From contig BTRK01000005.1 of assembly GCA_036245805.1 (NCBI GenBank), positions 23,846,984-23,910,983 on the forward strand: a DNA stretch of 64,000 bases. Direction: 5' to 3'. Shown one piece after another: positions 54,701 to 59,159 of this stretch (position 1 is the stretch's first letter; the number at the start of each line of letters is the position of its first letter). The notes under the pieces are model-generated. The model did not search any database, was not told the DNA's origin, and saw nothing but the letters and a program-made list of their open reading frames with translations. This DNA comes from Pristionchus mayeri (lineage: Eukaryota > Nematoda > Chromadorea > Rhabditida > Neodiplogasteridae). The translations under genes and the position numbers were made by a program.

Positions 54701-57174
54701 CTCCCTTCCCCCCTCTCATCCTTTCCCTCTCTCCCTGTCTTCTTTTCCTCCCCCCCCCCCTTCTCTTTTCCTCCCCCCCCCCCCTCTCTTCCTTTCCCTC
54801 CCCCCCCTCTCTCTTCCTTTCTCTCCCCCCTCTCTCTTCCTTTCCCTCCCCCCTCTCTCTTCCTTTCCCTCCCCCCTCTCTCTTCCTTTCCTCCCCCCCC
54901 CCCTCTCTTCCTTTCCCCCCTCTCTTCCTTTCCCTCCCCCCCCTCTCTCTTCCTTTCCCTCCCCCCTCTCTCTTCCTCCCCCTCTCTCTTCTTCCCCCCC
55001 CTCTCTCTTCCTCCCCCTCTCTCTTCCTCCCCCTCTCTCTTCCTTCCCCCCCCTCTCTCTTCCTCCCCCCTCTCTCTTCCTTTCCCTCCCCCCCTCTCTC
55101 TTCCTCCCCCCTCTCTCTTCCTCCCCCCCCTCTCTTCCTCCCCCCCCTCTCTTCCTCCCCCCTCTCTCTTCCTCCCCCCTCTCTCTTCCTCCCCCCTCTC
55201 TCTTCCTCCCCCCTCTCTCTTCCTTCCCCCCCCCTTCTCTTTTCCTCCCCCCCCCCTCTCTTCCTTTCCCCCCTCTCTTCCTTTCCCTCCCCCCCCTCTC
55301 TCTTCCTTTCCTCCCCCCCCCTTCTCTTTTCCTCCCCCCCCCTCTCTTCCTTTCCCTCCCCCCCTCTCTCTTCCTTTCCCTCCCCCCTCTCTCTTCCTTT
55401 CCCTCCCCCCTCTCTCTTCCTTTCCCTCCCCCCTCTCTCTTCCTTTCCCTCCCCCCTCTCTCTTCCTCCCCCTCTCTCTTCTTTCCCCCCTCTCTTCCTT
55501 TCCCTCCCCCCCCTCTCTCTTCCTTTCCTCCCCCCCCCTCTCTTCCTTTCCCCCCTCTCTTCCTTTCCCTCCCCCCCCCTCTCTCTTCCTTTCCCTCCCC
55601 CCCCTCTCTCTTCCTTTCCTCCCCCCCCTTCTCTTTTCCTCCCCCCCCCTCTCTTCCTTTCCCCCCTCTCTTCCTTTCCCTCCCCCCCCCTCTCTCTTCC
55701 TTTCCCTCCCCCCTCTCTCTTCCTTTCCCTCCCCCCTCTCTCTTCCTCCCCCTCTCTCTTCTTTCCCCCCTCTCTTCCTTTCCTCCCCCCTCTCTCTTCC
55801 TCCCCCCCCCTCTCTCTTCCTCCCCCCTCTCTCTTCCCCCCCCTCTCTCTTCCTCCCCCCTCTCTCTTCCTCCCCCCTCTCTCTTCCCCCCCCTCTCTCT
55901 TCCTCCCCCCCCCCTTCTCTTTCCCCCCCCCCCCTCTCTTCCTTTCCCCCCTCTCTTCCTTTCCCTCCCCCCCCTCTCTCTTCCTTTCCTCCCCCCCCCT
56001 TCTCTTTTCCTCCCCCCCCCCCTCTCTTCCTTTCCCTCCCCCCCCTCTCTCTTCCTTTCCCTCCCCCCTCTCTCTTCCTTTCCCTCCCCCCTCTCTCTTC
56101 CTTTCCCTCCCCCCTCTCTCTTCCTCCCCCTCTCTCTTCTTTCCCCCCTCTCTTCCTTTCCTCCCCCCTCTCTCTTCCTCCCCCCCCCCTCTCTCTTCCT
56201 CCCCCCTCTCTCTCCCTCCCCCCTCTCTCTTCCTCCCCCCTCTCTTCCTTTCCTTTCCCTCCCCCCTCTCTCTTCCTCCCCCCCCCTCTTCCTTTCCCTC
56301 CCCCCCTCTTCTCTCTTCCTCCCCCCTCTCTTCCTTTCCCTCCCCCCCTCTCTTCCTTTCCCTCCCCCCCTTCTCTCTTCCTCCCCCCTCTCTCTTCCTT
56401 TCCCTCCCCCCTCTCTTCCTCCCCCTCTCTCTTCCTCCCCCCTCTCTCTTCCTTTCCCTCCCCCCTTCTCTCTTCCTCCCCCCTCTCTCTTCCTTTCCCT
56501 CCCCCCTCTCTCTTCCTCCCTCCCCCTTCTCTCTTCCTCCCCCCTCTCCCTTCCCATGCGCGTTTGGACCGGTGCTGTGCGAGAAATTTTTCGGGATCAG
56601 TAATTTCTCGACAATATATATCAGAGAAAATGCAGGAGATGCCCTTCCCCTCCCCACTCTTTCTCTCGTCCCCTCTCCTCTCTCTCCTCTCCCTACTGTG
56701 ACTCGTTTCGTTTGAGGTGCACGTAGTGTGGAATGAAAATTGCCGACAATACAAGAGGGAGACACTCGCCACTCAATTTTGTGATGTTTTATTTATAATA
56801 GATCGCATATCTCCTTGCTCTCTGAGAATATCTATCGAGGTATGTATGCTACAACCTTTCGATACACGATAGCACTTGGACAGACTCAATCTCAACTGGA
56901 TCTGTCTCCTCTTTGGAATGGAATTGTGGTTCCTGAGGAGGAGGCTCCGATTCTAATGCGAAATGCATGTCTCAATGCTTCGCGCGCATATCGAATGTCT
57001 AAGGACACGGTGAGTGGATTATTAGATGATTAGGGCAAGGGAGAATCATTGTAGATACGTCCCCTAGCTCATCGTGGAAGAGTTTTCGATGAGGAATGCT
57101 GTCACTTGAAACGACTATCATTGAATGAGTCAATATCAAAGCTATTCCTTCCCGTTATGGCAGAATGCTCATGA
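23539..57174 (+). CDS. Ral GTPase-activating protein alpha subunit (27 exons)
   Basis: Exons: 23539-23667, 23776-23956, 24083-24210, 24259-24364, 24579-24715, 25871-25980, 26021-26091, 26149-26264, 26314-26458, 26510-26600, 26701-26824, 26918-27100, 27161-27346, 27392-27542, 27588-27706, 28494-28638, 31440-31540, 37863-38156, 38201-38376, 38412-38589, 38633-38758, 48842-48940, 50652-50726, 54459-54617, 56717-56785, 56827-57009, 57055-57174. They sum to 3,702 nt (1,233 codons plus stop) and all splice phases agree. RALGAPA proteins pair with RalGAP-beta and stimulate GTP hydrolysis by Ral GTPases in the cytosol, which links to TOR signalling. Evidence is the family order: MF-start, WQ helical N-terminus, RETHKIAV, GLGWE, HIGNDE with the catalytic Asn thumb, QFCD and the C-terminal NASRA. 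It is shorter than the roughly 2,000-residue vertebrate proteins, with a reduced middle. Start alternative: 23497 (same frame, 14 more residues). C. elegans has two RalGAP genes, hgap-1 and hgap-2, and I did not decide which is orthologous. Exon 2 and 25/26 boundaries are the least certain. Confidence 0.88.
24783..25846. repeat. Foldback filling intron 5
   Basis: Left arm 24783-25260 pairs with right arm 25380-25846 (GAAAACCGGAAACTGAAAAA and complement; ends ATCTTACGAGAGAAT/ATTCTGTCGTAAGAT). It occupies nearly all of the 1,155-bp intron, with 67 bp left at the donor side and 24 bp at the acceptor side. The spacer contains a second short inverted pair around AATGAGAGGGCGAACAATGA. Confidence 0.85.
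25871..27706 (+). CDS. RalGAP-alpha exons 6-15
   Basis: Ten exons separated by introns of 40-100 bp. Exon 6 (acceptor TTTAAAG) gives EIFPDVETNGVD. A 40-bp intron joins it to exon 7, YWLIRWMNN, matching the family's RVxxIRWL segment. Exon 8 has GEAMKLPLACANV, and exon 9 LLFIHILLSFF. Exon 10 starts at 26510 after a 51-bp intron. Using the nearer AG at 26478 would leave a 20-bp intron and break the phase. Exon 12 (DSVWDGVHSYLEG) ends with a GC donor, AAG|GCAAGT. Exon 13 contains an acidic Gly/Ser low-complexity stretch built from GGAGGGAGT-type units (about 27232-27270). Exon 14 has DWVKVWKRVV, matching the family's W-x-x-M-x-x-I-L segment. Confidence 0.85.
27730..28480. repeat. Diverged foldback filling intron 15
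   Basis: AGAAAAGTGGAAAATGG at about 27770 pairs with its complement near 28430. ATTGTCCTCTGACT at about 27917 pairs with AGTCAGAGGACAAT near 28290. The structure covers almost the whole 787-bp intron, leaving roughly 24 and 13 bp at the ends. Arms are more diverged than in other foldbacks, so it is older. Confidence 0.65.
28494..28638 (+). CDS. RalGAP-alpha exon 16
   Basis: After GATTTAG the exon reads in phase 0 as CLSVIAPLVNWKDDWVLSS and ends SLIYES plus one base before GTGAGT, phase 1. The PL-x-x-x-x-x-W spacing matches the family segment that reads IPPL then W. Upstream it connects in phase with exon 15, downstream with exon 17. Confidence 0.75.
28639..29808. other. 5' part of intron 16, nothing recognised
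   Basis: AT-rich DNA without exon, RNA gene or clear inverted repeat. A few TA-rich stretches and ATG-containing short frames have no family resemblance. Confidence 0.35.
29809..30157. mobile_element. Short foldback, CCGTGGTGT family, copy 2
   Basis: It starts TACTGTGAGATTAGAATGCG and continues AAGTCCGTGGTGT, and ends with the complement. The arms are about 85 bp perfect or nearly so (GGAGTGGACGTTTGTTTTAC), extended by an inner imperfect palindrome (CTTTATTCTGGCCG and complement). Inner arm sequence is unrelated to copies 1 and 3. Confidence 0.85.
30172..31425. repeat. Foldback at 3' end of intron 16
   Basis: Left arm 30172-30285 (ACTCATATCCAGATCTG) pairs with 31308-31425. The spacer includes a second palindromic unit, 30650-30765 with 30940-31070, built from repeated TTTCTGAAAC/GTTTCAGAAA words. 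A short tandem repeat of ATCAAGATATACTGTGT-like units lies at 31135-31195. The right end is 14 bp from exon 17. Confidence 0.75.
31440..31540 (+). CDS. RalGAP-alpha exon 17
   Basis: The acceptor CATTTTAG precedes a phase-1 exon reading DELMRVMCQLALHSS and ending TITLTQ before GTACTC, phase 0. It fits the family segment between LIPPL and the ATMLIMDF region and connects in frame to exon 18, which is 6.3 kb downstream. Confidence 0.8.
31859..32235. mobile_element. 377-bp MITE, copy 1
   Basis: Ends GTGTTCCGCAAGTGAGACAA and, in reverse complement, GGGTTCCGCAAGTGAAACAA form inverted repeats of about 22 bp. They are flanked by TA on both sides (31857-31858 and 32236-32237). The interior has several GAGACGTCTC palindromes. 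Copy 2 at 36821-37197 has the same length and appears identical. Confidence 0.85.
32385..32620. repeat. Foldback, arms about 100 bp
   Basis: Left 32388-32490 pairs with 32520-32620. Shared words are GGTTCGAAAGCCTAGGGTGA and TGTACGTTTTGCCAACC. A small GGGTACCC palindrome (32350-32370) lies just upstream. Confidence 0.8.
32622..34068. repeat. Foldback interrupted by a LINE fragment
   Basis: Left arm 32622-32836 pairs with right arm 33846-34068. Shared words include CCAATCGATTGTACAGTACC and ACTACCGTAACCC, a word type also seen at 8615-9480. The spacer is occupied by the LINE fragment at 32847-33745 and a short ACATTTTTCTAAAA repeat next to it. Confidence 0.8.
32847..33745 (-). pseudogene. CR1/Jockey-type LINE reverse transcriptase fragment
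   Basis: On the minus strand the order is IYADDLKIYARV (catalytic YADD), WNLSLNENKC, IKDLGIII, then in other frames FIRPLLEYGSVVWSP, NFTRRLFARC and VIERWNALN. Frame changes near 33410 and 33095 show a dead copy, and the N-terminal part of the protein is absent. It resembles the fragment at 21137-21955 (both contain FTRRLF-x-RC) but is a different subfamily. Confidence 0.85.
34098..35192. repeat. Short foldback split by a solo LTR
   Basis: 34098-34141 pairs with 35147-35192 (GAGAAGCTCTACAGCTG and complement, flanked by GGGACCTTTTC). Removing the 918-bp LTR and one CCCGA duplication leaves a compact foldback of under 200 bp. Confidence 0.7.
34192..35109. mobile_element. Solo LTR, 918 bp
   Basis: The unit starts TGTAGCGGAAGATC and ends TTTAGCTACA, so it has TG...CA with the short inverted ends TGTAGC/GCTACA. 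It is flanked by the identical 5-bp sequence CCCGA (34187-34191 and 35110-35114). It contains two GCTCGCGACAACGGCAG repeats (about 34612 and 34748) and no coding region. This is the expected product of recombination between the LTRs of a retrotransposon. It is unrelated to the LTRs at 42917 and 48003. Confidence 0.8.
35193..36378. other. Unassigned intronic DNA
   Basis: A 105-bp hairpin with GCGCCACTTT ends is present at 35233-35337. Otherwise I see no exon, RNA gene or bounded repeat. Short open frames here have no recognised similarity. Confidence 0.35.
36379..36602 (+). mobile_element. MITE family A, complete copy
   Basis: Starts AAAGTTACCCAACAAGGACG and ends with the complement. It is nearly identical to 19372-19604 apart from a short deletion near GATCCGCGCTC. 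Confidence 0.85.
36821..37197. mobile_element. 377-bp MITE, copy 2
   Basis: Same length and, as read, the same sequence as 31859-32235, in the same orientation and within the same intron. It is flanked by TA at 36819-36820 and 37198-37199. It is non-coding. A G-run (about 37217-37229) follows. Confidence 0.85.
37198..37862. other. 3' part of intron 17
   Basis: No exon is recognised. A remnant of a family A right end (TTGTTGGGTAACTTTA) is at about 37780-37796. A CG dinucleotide run is near 37398. Confidence 0.4.
37863..38758 (+). CDS. RalGAP-alpha exons 18-21
   Basis: Exon 18 (after CATTTCAG) reads GQLCTNALIMVSIM, corresponding to the family's GATMLIMDFI, then LVYLLSSSLPILNRWM. Introns of 44, 35 and 43 bp follow. 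Exon 19 begins LSSLVHHLNMDS, matching THLVNHLGHYPM in the family, and ends SDDLPFSFVTRHSSLLS. Exon 20 continues CNLRVSR and SLFSRHSWSF, matching the LSGKYSWDSAI segment. Exon 21 reads GAMGDGLDQLMGPWHKD and a basic KRKFRRRGK end. All junction phases agree (0, 2, 0). The donor of exon 21 is GTATAT, where a family B foldback begins. Confidence 0.87.
38760..39737. mobile_element. Foldback MITE family B, copy starting at a splice donor
   Basis: The left end TATATGAGGCCGTTTGCC starts at the GT of the exon 21 donor. The right end carries the complement, TTAGGCAAACGGCGGC. Arms of about 430 bp surround a C/T-rich centre at 39220-39300. The CGTTGGCTCC block is shared with 12145-13133. Confidence 0.85.
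40117..40291. mobile_element. Short foldback, CCGTGGTGT family, copy 3
   Basis: The arms of about 70 bp around a spacer of about 12 bp are almost perfect (TATTTTCCCGTTCCGCGAAT and complement). The ends TACTGTGAGAATAGAATGCG match copies 1 and 2, while the inner arms do not. Confidence 0.85.
40378..41607. repeat. Foldback with AAAACGCGTTCTC ends
   Basis: Left 40378-40560 pairs with 41425-41607 (AACGATTACTGGTCCCTAAT). An inner pair around TCATAATTTATATGTTAGG (40610 and 40800) forms another hairpin. The ends resemble those of 59160-60958. Confidence 0.75.
42225..42517 (+). repeat. Tandem repeat, about 2.5 units of 108-126 bp
   Basis: Units start AAATCTGACCCA at about 42228, 42336 and 42462. Each contains TGACCCATGG followed by CTAATTATCGATTGGTATAC and a half-unit variant. 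Non-coding. Confidence 0.75.
42640..42722. repeat. Partial copy of the CTCTGTGATTGC MITE
   Basis: GGCAATATTACTTTGCA and a terminal ACTCACAGAG resemble the right end of 4353-4675. AAGTTGCCAG blocks lie just upstream. Confidence 0.55.
42917..43252 (+). repeat. 5' LTR (336 bp)
   Basis: Begins TGTTGTATATTATCG and ends AATACACAATA. A C/T-rich segment at about 43132-43175 is longer here than in the 3' LTR. A TTGGCGATCAGGAGT sequence directly follows, with TGG where a tRNA primer site would be expected. I cannot assign the tRNA. Confidence 0.9.
43466..43603 (+). repeat. Leader tandem duplication, 85-bp period
   Basis: TTCGTTTTGTGTACACGAAG with the following GCTGCCAAAATTC block occurs at 43466 and again at 43551, in the untranslated leader just before gag. 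A CTCCTGTGTGCGG repeat lies slightly upstream (about 43353 and 43380). Confidence 0.8.
43632..47492 (+). CDS. Gag-Pol polyprotein of the Ty3/gypsy element
   Basis: One continuous frame of 1,286 codons makes the structural and enzymatic proteins for retrotransposition. Gag has two zinc knuckles (about residues 278-310: C-x2-C-x3-H-x4-C, then C-x2-C-x4-H-x4-C). Protease has the active site VDTGSD (about 352). Reverse transcriptase runs from about 516, with YLDD at about 635 and PFGVSAAP before it. RNase H has LATDASEKGIGAVL (about 781) and ends DALSRL. Integrase has an H-x3-H...C-x2-C zinc module (about 1019-1060) and the DD35E triad in VDYAGP, VSDNGTQF and QTER. The frame ends at GFKWTRG, earlier than in relatives, and the missing C-terminus is found in another frame. 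Gag and Pol share one frame. Confidence 0.95.
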   Translation: MAPVLDASADIASTLKLMQQMMAAQQEELRILREQKESGTSSGTETVSKARGPTVDSLEKQIRTFTYNPDEGWTFEAWWTRHEDLFESNVTSTMDDEEKSRMMLRHVEDTVDRQFRDHIRPKKLSELTFKEVKEVMVKLFGDKKTLFEKRLDMFNLKMSKVHIDDLREFATRVNRVVEDADVSGLTPDKIKTMVFLAGVDLPRHTGAMFHIINGMKKEESPTLEKLLEIADTFKEAQHDSQTVTAQNRSQVNAIEGKFSKSKERQNKKQSDSGYKCYRCGRNHEAKTCAHASTVCHKCSKVGHLAVVCRSSPTNKGYKKKAKMNMIVGELTANESKFNVRMKMEGSELTMGVDTGSDLTFISEKTWRRIGSPTKSTADAYAVCANGSSMELEGKCMVTLEMNGITIHGSVYITEKQTNLLGKDLIPFFFTLVPNQKMEAHVNAVKADAGYSEMVRREFSEICQEGLGLCTKMKASLSLKKDSKPVFCKRRDIPLALVSKVDDELDRLLKLEAIEPVDYTDWAAPILIVPKANGKPRVCVDFSTGLNDRLEAHNHPLPLVSEIMAKLEGCTVFTQIDLSDAYLQIAVDDSSKKLLGISTHRGIFRYKRLPFGVSAAPGVFQKCMDTMLAGCKNASAYLDDIVIGGDTKDHHDQNLKEVLRRIQEYGFRIRPEKCSFGKEKIRYLGFVMDKNGRRPDPEKVRAVREMPEPQDESSLRSFLGMANYYSEYIRDMYKLRVPLDKLLKKDSKWNWSTECAQSFKEIKSILASDLNLIHFDPSKGIVLATDASEKGIGAVLAHRINGKLRPIAHASRTLKDAETRYSQIEKEGLGIIFGVLKFHHYIYGRRFVLQTDHKPLLAIFGSKTGVKVHTAKRLYHWSTLLLGYSFDMEYINTEAFAYADALSRLISTSRSEVDVDEDILGLGEIEKTVCNAVSSCIGRMPLTEKILLEETDKDTVLQKVKHYHLSKWPDYRTLKKNSMRVQLMPFFSRRTDLSIIKGCVFISDKIVVPSSLQKKVLEVLHSGHPGIVRMKGLARQSCYWSGMDTQIERMVKECDQCAVASKQPVKVPLEPWSKSTEPWERIHVDYAGPVDGQYFLVVVDSFSKWPEVIMTPTMTASATIRIMDEVFSRNGMPRTVVSDNGTQFTSENFNKFLNERGIKHLYSPPYHPQSNGQTERFVDSFKRNLLKQRGERSMGEALQVFLFTYRKTPNAQCGGVTPAELFMGRKLRSELELCLPKDSGKCKEDVPNLAKEQFDRKNGVRPKRFRVGDEVLYRMHVAPNGFKWTRG
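47477..47893 (+). pseudogene. Frameshifted C-terminus of integrase
   Basis: In the frame one base behind gag-pol, 138 codons read on as the usual Ty3/gypsy integrase tail: YEVQLEHRVIRSHANHLRLR, an acidic stretch, then RRSTRTRKAPLQL and a stop at 47893. In related elements this part is continuous with integrase. No X-XXY-YYZ slippery heptamer is evident at the junction near 47485-47492, so a one-base deletion is the simplest explanation. A separate small protein is less likely. Confidence 0.75.
47993..48002 (+). other. Polypurine tract
   Basis: AGAAGGGAGG immediately precedes the 3' LTR and is the expected primer for plus-strand DNA synthesis during reverse transcription. Confidence 0.85.
48003..48301 (+). 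repeat. 3' LTR (299 bp)
   Basis: Same ends as the 5' LTR and identical by eye except for about 37 bp missing in the C/T-rich part near 48208-48230. Followed by the ATATT target duplication. Confidence 0.9.
48302..48841. other. 3' end of intron 21
   Basis: No exon is recognised. A 27-bp near-perfect hairpin (GAGGTATCTACTA, one base, TAGTAGATACCTC) lies at 48703-48729. Intron 21 as a whole is about 10.1 kb. Confidence 0.5.
48842..48940 (+). CDS. RalGAP-alpha exon 22
   Basis: The acceptor ACACTTGCAG is followed by a 99-bp phase-0 exon ending VARETHKIAVVYVGSGQE before GTGAGA. The RETHKIAV-x-YV-x-x-GQE motif is diagnostic of the RalGAP catalytic region. It is isolated between introns of 10.1 and 1.7 kb. 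The human protein has about 45 residues before this motif that I could not locate between exons 21 and 22, so they may be absent or in an unrecognised exon. Confidence 0.9.
48941..50651. other. Intron 22, no bounded element recognised
   Basis: A GAGCCGTTTTTCGGCTC-type hairpin and nearby GGGAGCCGAAAAACGGCTCC repeats occur at about 50185-50415. Otherwise nothing is identified. Short open frames here show no family resemblance. Confidence 0.45.
50652..50726 (+). CDS. RalGAP-alpha exon 23
   Basis: A 75-bp phase-0 exon after CTTATACAG reads DKQSIFSNSCGSDAFESFVK and GLGWE before GTGAGT. It continues exon 22 without a gap relative to family members (GQED...GSxAxxxFVxGLGWEV). Confidence 0.92.
51700..52140. 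repeat. Diverged single-arm copy of the 4865-10762 foldback
   Basis: 51720-52080 follows the order of 5130-5430 in reverse: AACTTTTCACG, a CTCGTCGAGA block, TATGGGGTTTGGA, the ACAAAACC and CATCA blocks, then TCGATTTTCGAACTCTACG. There are many substitutions, so it is an old copy. Confidence 0.6.
52141..54442. repeat. Foldback in intron 23
   Basis: 52141-52480 pairs with 54110-54442 (AGCGCTGAATAAATAGATGC and complement), and 52900-53290 pairs with 53690-54085. The left arm is interrupted by GC- and C/T-rich DNA at 52490-52900. Its right end is 16 bp from exon 24. ACTAATCGGTAGAGTCAAAA marks the inner ends. Confidence 0.85.
54459..54617 (+). CDS. RalGAP-alpha exon 24 with catalytic Asn thumb
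   Basis: A 53-codon phase-0 exon reads VSIGSEEGMYCGGLPPNS, then EAVFHLSTRLQ and MKHIGNDE. The Gly-Asn-Asp motif at 54606-54614 holds the asparagine that Rap/Ral/Rheb GAPs insert into the GTPase active site in place of an arginine finger. The acceptor TTGTTGGAG is unusual in having GAG rather than CAG. The next intron cuts directly after GNDE. Confidence 0.92.
54630..56560 (+). repeat. Polypyrimidine minisatellite (about 1.9 kb)
   Basis: Irregular tandem units of the type CTCTCTCTTCCTTTCCCTCC and CTCTCTTCCTCCCCCC run through intron 24 with almost no purines on the plus strand. C-runs reach 9-10. It produces long artificial open frames on both strands (54352-56772), which are not genes. Confidence 0.95.
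56717..57174 (+). CDS. RalGAP-alpha exons 25-27 and stop
   Basis: Exon 25 (56717-56785) reads VHVVWNENCRQYKRE and TLATQFCD, matching EVHIVWSEH...RRxxxPTEFGDV. A 41-bp intron (GTTTTA to TCTGAG) is proposed because the frame changes between QFCD and the next conserved block. Exon 26 (56827-57009) reads FRYTIALGQTQSQ, LSPLWNGIVVPEEEAPILM and ACLNASRAYRM, matching PLFDGAIV...MVRATAINASRA. A 45-bp intron leads to exon 27, IRPLAHRGRVFDEEC to VMAECS and TGA at 57172-57174. Confidence 0.88.
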
Positions 57175-57426
57175 AGCTATGCTACAGACTATCATTATGT
57201 TAGGATGGTATCTATCTCTATACGTATCTTATCTTGGCATGGTATCTTGGGTATACGTATCGAGCCTGAGTATTACTCAAACGTCAGATCGTTTGTGCAA
57301 GAGTCTGGCTATGGGCTTCACAATTCACTGACACTATGTAATTTATGTTCTTATAGGGTGCTTGGGCATATTGACATTCATATTATACCCGGGAATATAT
57401 AAATTTTATCTGATTCGTTGCTCATG

Positions 57427-57432
57427 AATAAA
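57427..57432 (+). terminator. Possible polyadenylation signal
   Basis: AATAAA occurs 253 bp after the RalGAP stop codon, the first canonical copy downstream. No experimental support. Confidence 0.35.
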
Positions 57433-59159
57433 GGGCTCGAGGTATATTTTTTGTAATTATCACGCTTCTCTTGGGATAATCGAGCTGAGTCATTTCGTGG
57501 GAAAAATGACAGATCCATTGCGTCGCGGTCGGCTCCTAAACGCCGGTTTGGTGCACGGAAGTCCGGTTGTGTAGGGGTATCTATTCCACTTAATTTGTAA
57601 TTTGCACAGCTGGCACCTGTCCCACGCCTGGAGAACTTTATTTGTCTTGCGGAAAATATTTTGAACCCCCGTGAGCCTATTTCTCTTAGCTCCGCCCATC
57701 GTGGTGTAGTGCAAGCTCTCCAGCGGTTCGCTGGGTCATATCTGTTCAACGAGTCATATTTACAGAATTTCACATTATTTTTATTTATTTTTTCTTTATT
57801 CCAGCTTATAAAGCACTTTTGCAAGGTCAATAATTGATCAATTAAAATTCGTTTTTATGTTTGCGACGGTCGCTATCAAAAATGAATCAAAACGGTATAC
57901 TGTAGCCATATCAAAATGTCTTCTCCAGTATGAAGTAGATCATTAATCAGGCCAAGTATAAACTGAGTAATCTTTCCATTATTACTTTTACCACCAGGAA
58001 TATCTAAAAATAGGAAATGTAGTAATAAAGCTTTCGATTCATGCAGTTGTCATAAACTTAAGTTTTGTCTTCAACATACGTTTTGATCAGGACCGCTGAA
58101 GTGAAAGTTTAATTTTTTTGTCTTCAATGAACCATTCGAATATACCGAACATTTACATAGGAACCGCGGAGGGGTGTTAAAAAATTAGTTCTATATCAAT
58201 TCCGCAATTCTTATCTTATGAAATCGAGGGTGCTGAATCGATTATGAACAACAATAGTTATTGAAAAAATTATAGCACTAATAAATATACCTTTAAAAAA
58301 TACACATTTTACCAGAAATCGACCGTAATTTTTTGGTATTGTTGGGGCGAATTTGTTACTTCTGAGACAAGGTTATTTTCAAAAATAAATTGATGCATTG
58401 TATGATTTTTTTTAAATTTTACATTTTAACTGATACTTCTGACAACATATGCGAAGAGTGTGCTCAAGGCCAATTAATCGCACTCTAAAGCTGTACAACC
58501 CGAGAATCGAGCTTTTGCTAATTTCGAACTTCGACTGCTATAAACAAGTCAGCGAACGACGGATCGTCATTTTCAGTATCTGTTTAGGGCAGAGGGGAGG
58601 TGGCTGCATGTGATTAAAGGTTCATGTCAAACTATGCACTCAGAAAAATGGAGAAAATCAGGATTAACTGAGAAAAATGACTACTGTGTCTCAGAAAGAG
58701 TCATATACCATGCTTGCGAACGAAAACCGAGCATCACTAGCGCCTCTATAGTGTGCAGGGATGGTTAGAGCAATCATCTGAATAGAGCACTAAAATAGTG
58801 CACTCCGATTTAAAGAGAAAAATACAAATCATTAGAAAAATGCGAAGCACAATTTCCTTCCAACGTAATTGTATATGTTTTATACCCGCTAAATTACTTA
58901 ATTCGGTTATCATTTTGTATCATCAGATGATGCTCTATCGATTGTACGCAAAAAGTAATTAATTCAAATAAATTAAACCTGAGAAAATAAATAAATAAAA
59001 TGGTGGTGTGATGGTGTTTGAGTTTTCCCAATGCAAAAAATGGTGAACGGCAGAAAGGACCGAGCTCCGCGGTCCCTACATTTACATGATGAAATTGAAG
59101 AGGCGCACCTCTTGAAACGTTAGCTAGACAATTAAAACTAAATGGTTTCATTATAAACA
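57433..59159. other. Intergenic DNA with a short dispersed repeat
   Basis: Repeat C copy 2 lies at 57667-57745, inverted relative to 425-510. The rest shows no exon, RNA gene or bounded transposon. Confidence 0.45.

Noticed and set aside
54352..56772. Very long open frames (over 600 codons) on both strands rich in Pro/Ser/Leu or Arg/Glu/Gly
   Set aside because: They are produced by the C/T minisatellite, which has almost no stop codons in several frames. Only the short RalGAP exons at its edges are real coding sequence.
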